64,000 nucleotides of DNA, taken from assembly GCF_033095985.1 (NCBI RefSeq), contig NZ_AP026802.1:434001-498000 (forward strand), read 5' to 3'. Both the position numbers and the translations under genes were made by a program. This document shows positions 63,180 to 64,000 of the stretch, in pieces. The number at the start of each line of letters is the position of its first letter. Positions within the stretch are counted from its first letter, which is position 1. A model generated the notes under the pieces. The model searched no databases. It was given only the letters and a program-made list of their open reading frames with translations, and was not told the DNA's origin. The DNA is from Xylocopilactobacillus apicola. GTDB taxonomy: Bacteria > Bacillota > Bacilli > Lactobacillales > Lactobacillaceae.

Positions 63180-64000
63180 TTAGCCTTCTTGAGCGATTTT
63201 TTGATCACGGTGCATCAATTTTTTAATTAAATTACACATTAATGCACCAATTACAACTCCTACAATAATAGAAATACAATAAAGTAAGATGTTAGAAGCA
63301 AACGGTACTGCCATAAATGTTGAAAGAGCCGTCTTTTGACTTACTCCAAAAAATGAATTTAGTCCGCTAGCAATCGCAGAACCAACCATACAGCTAGGAA
63401 TTACAGCGATCGGGTCTGAAACAGCAAACGGAATCGCCCCCTCTGTTAAGGCAATGATTCCGAGGATTAAAGCAGTTTTTCCGTTTTCTTTTTCCTCGTC
63501 GTCGTAGTATTTTTTGCCGATAAAGCAGGCAAGAGCCATTATTAGCGGCGGAATGCCAATTGCAATAAAGCACGCTGTACTGATAGCGTAACCGCCGGAT
63601 GTATAGGCGGCCATACTGAATGTGTAGGCGACTTTGTTAATTGGACCACCCATATCAGTTGCCATCATTGCTCCAATAATCATTGAGACAAGGATTTGAT
63701 TTTGTCCACTCATACTGGTTAGCCAGCCGGTTAAACCTTCCTGCATTGATCTAACAGGGGCTCCAAAAATATAAAACATGAATAGTCCGCCAACTAATAC
63801 TGAAATTAAAGGGATTACGGTAATTGATTTTAAAGAAATTAAAGAAGCTGGCATTGGTAACTTTTTAAGCCATTGGATTAAATAACCTTCAAATACTCCG
63901 ACAATCATTCCGCCTAAAAATCCCATCTTTAGTTGAACAGAAACTAAACCTACAATGAATGCTGGAGCTAAACCAGGTCGATCAGCAATTGAATATGAGA
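63180..64000 (-). CDS. PTS fructose-family transporter, EIIC domain (partial)
   Basis: The frame is open from the right edge of the window to the stop at 63180; the start lies outside. The visible 273 residues are the EIIC membrane domain of the fructose-mannitol family, with M-A-T-D-M-G-G-P-I-N-K near the middle and T-E-G-A-I-P-F-A, a family hallmark. ATG 63926 is internal, since family-like sequence (A-D-R-P-G-L-A-P-A-F) continues upstream. MngA-like role in uptake of a mannosyl or fructosyl substrate is inferred from the downstream enzymes. Confidence 0.88.
   Translation of the reverse strand, partial: SYSIADRPGLAPAFIVGLVSVQLKMGFLGGMIVGVFEGYLIQWLKKLPMPASLISLKSITVIPLISVLVGGLFMFYIFGAPVRSMQEGLTGWLTSMSGQNQILVSMIIGAMMATDMGGPINKVAYTFSMAAYTSGGYAISTACFIAIGIPPLIMALACFIGKKYYDDEEKENGKTALILGIIALTEGAIPFAVSDPIAVIPSCMVGSAIASGLNSFFGVSQKTALSTFMAVPFASNILLYCISIIVGVVIGALMCNLIKKLMHRDQKIAQEG

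Overview
The window reads as chromosome from a low-GC, Gram-positive member of the Lactobacillaceae. Evidence: AT-rich coding sequence with strong AGGAGG ribosome binding sites and many TTG starts, WxL-type surface proteins, a LytR-CpsA-Psr cell-wall protein, several sugar PTS permeases, the acetolactate/acetoin pair AlsS-AlsD, a GRP-family sugar transporter, an EmrB-type exporter followed by a DUF4811 protein, and a LytTR/DUF3021 regulatory pair. The genus cannot be fixed from sequence reading alone. No tRNA, rRNA, CRISPR array or transposase was seen.

Layout. 1-9 kb: end of a GntR/UTRA regulator, a cellobiose-type EIIC behind a promoter with a cre-like site, a histidine phosphatase, a membrane transporter, a DNA-alkyl methyltransferase, a frameshifted acetyltransferase, then a tyrosine phosphatase / 6-phospho-beta-glucosidase / EIIBC operon. 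9-20 kb: housekeeping (APC permease, LCP protein, AlsS-AlsD, ABC transporter with LytTR-DUF3021, PepO-like peptidase). 20-28 kb: Rgg regulator next to a bacteriocin-type permease/ATPase pair and two very small ORFs, a broken secreted hydrolase, and an MFS exporter behind a leader that looks like a translational RNA switch.

28-54 kb is the accessory heart. Two about 3.1-kb genes for WxL/lectin surface proteins lie as direct repeats about 23.3 kb apart with near-identical promoters and poly-G tracts (G8 and G9) early in the coding sequence. Between them sit four toxin-antitoxin modules (YafQ-type, a Panacea-domain pair with an MqsR-like toxin, AbiE, and RelB/DinJ with a MazF-like toxin), a two-component system with its ABC transporter, an ABC/FtsX system behind an orphan palindromic operator, a PgaC/PgaD-like polysaccharide pair, a C39-type surface peptidase and a MarR/EmrB/DUF4811 operon. 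54-57 kb: MerR regulator with a carboxymuconolactone-decarboxylase-type protein, sugar uptake protein and an alpha/beta hydrolase. 57-64 kb: a minus-strand carbohydrate operon (fructose-type EIIC, GH38 alpha-mannosidase, GH32 enzyme, HAD phosphatase, fructokinase, VOC protein).

Points that stand out are the repeat-flanked island rich in addiction modules, the poly-G tracts in surface genes, two genes whose conserved N-termini can only be reached from ATA/ATC/ATT start codons, and the candidate RNA switch before the MFS exporter.
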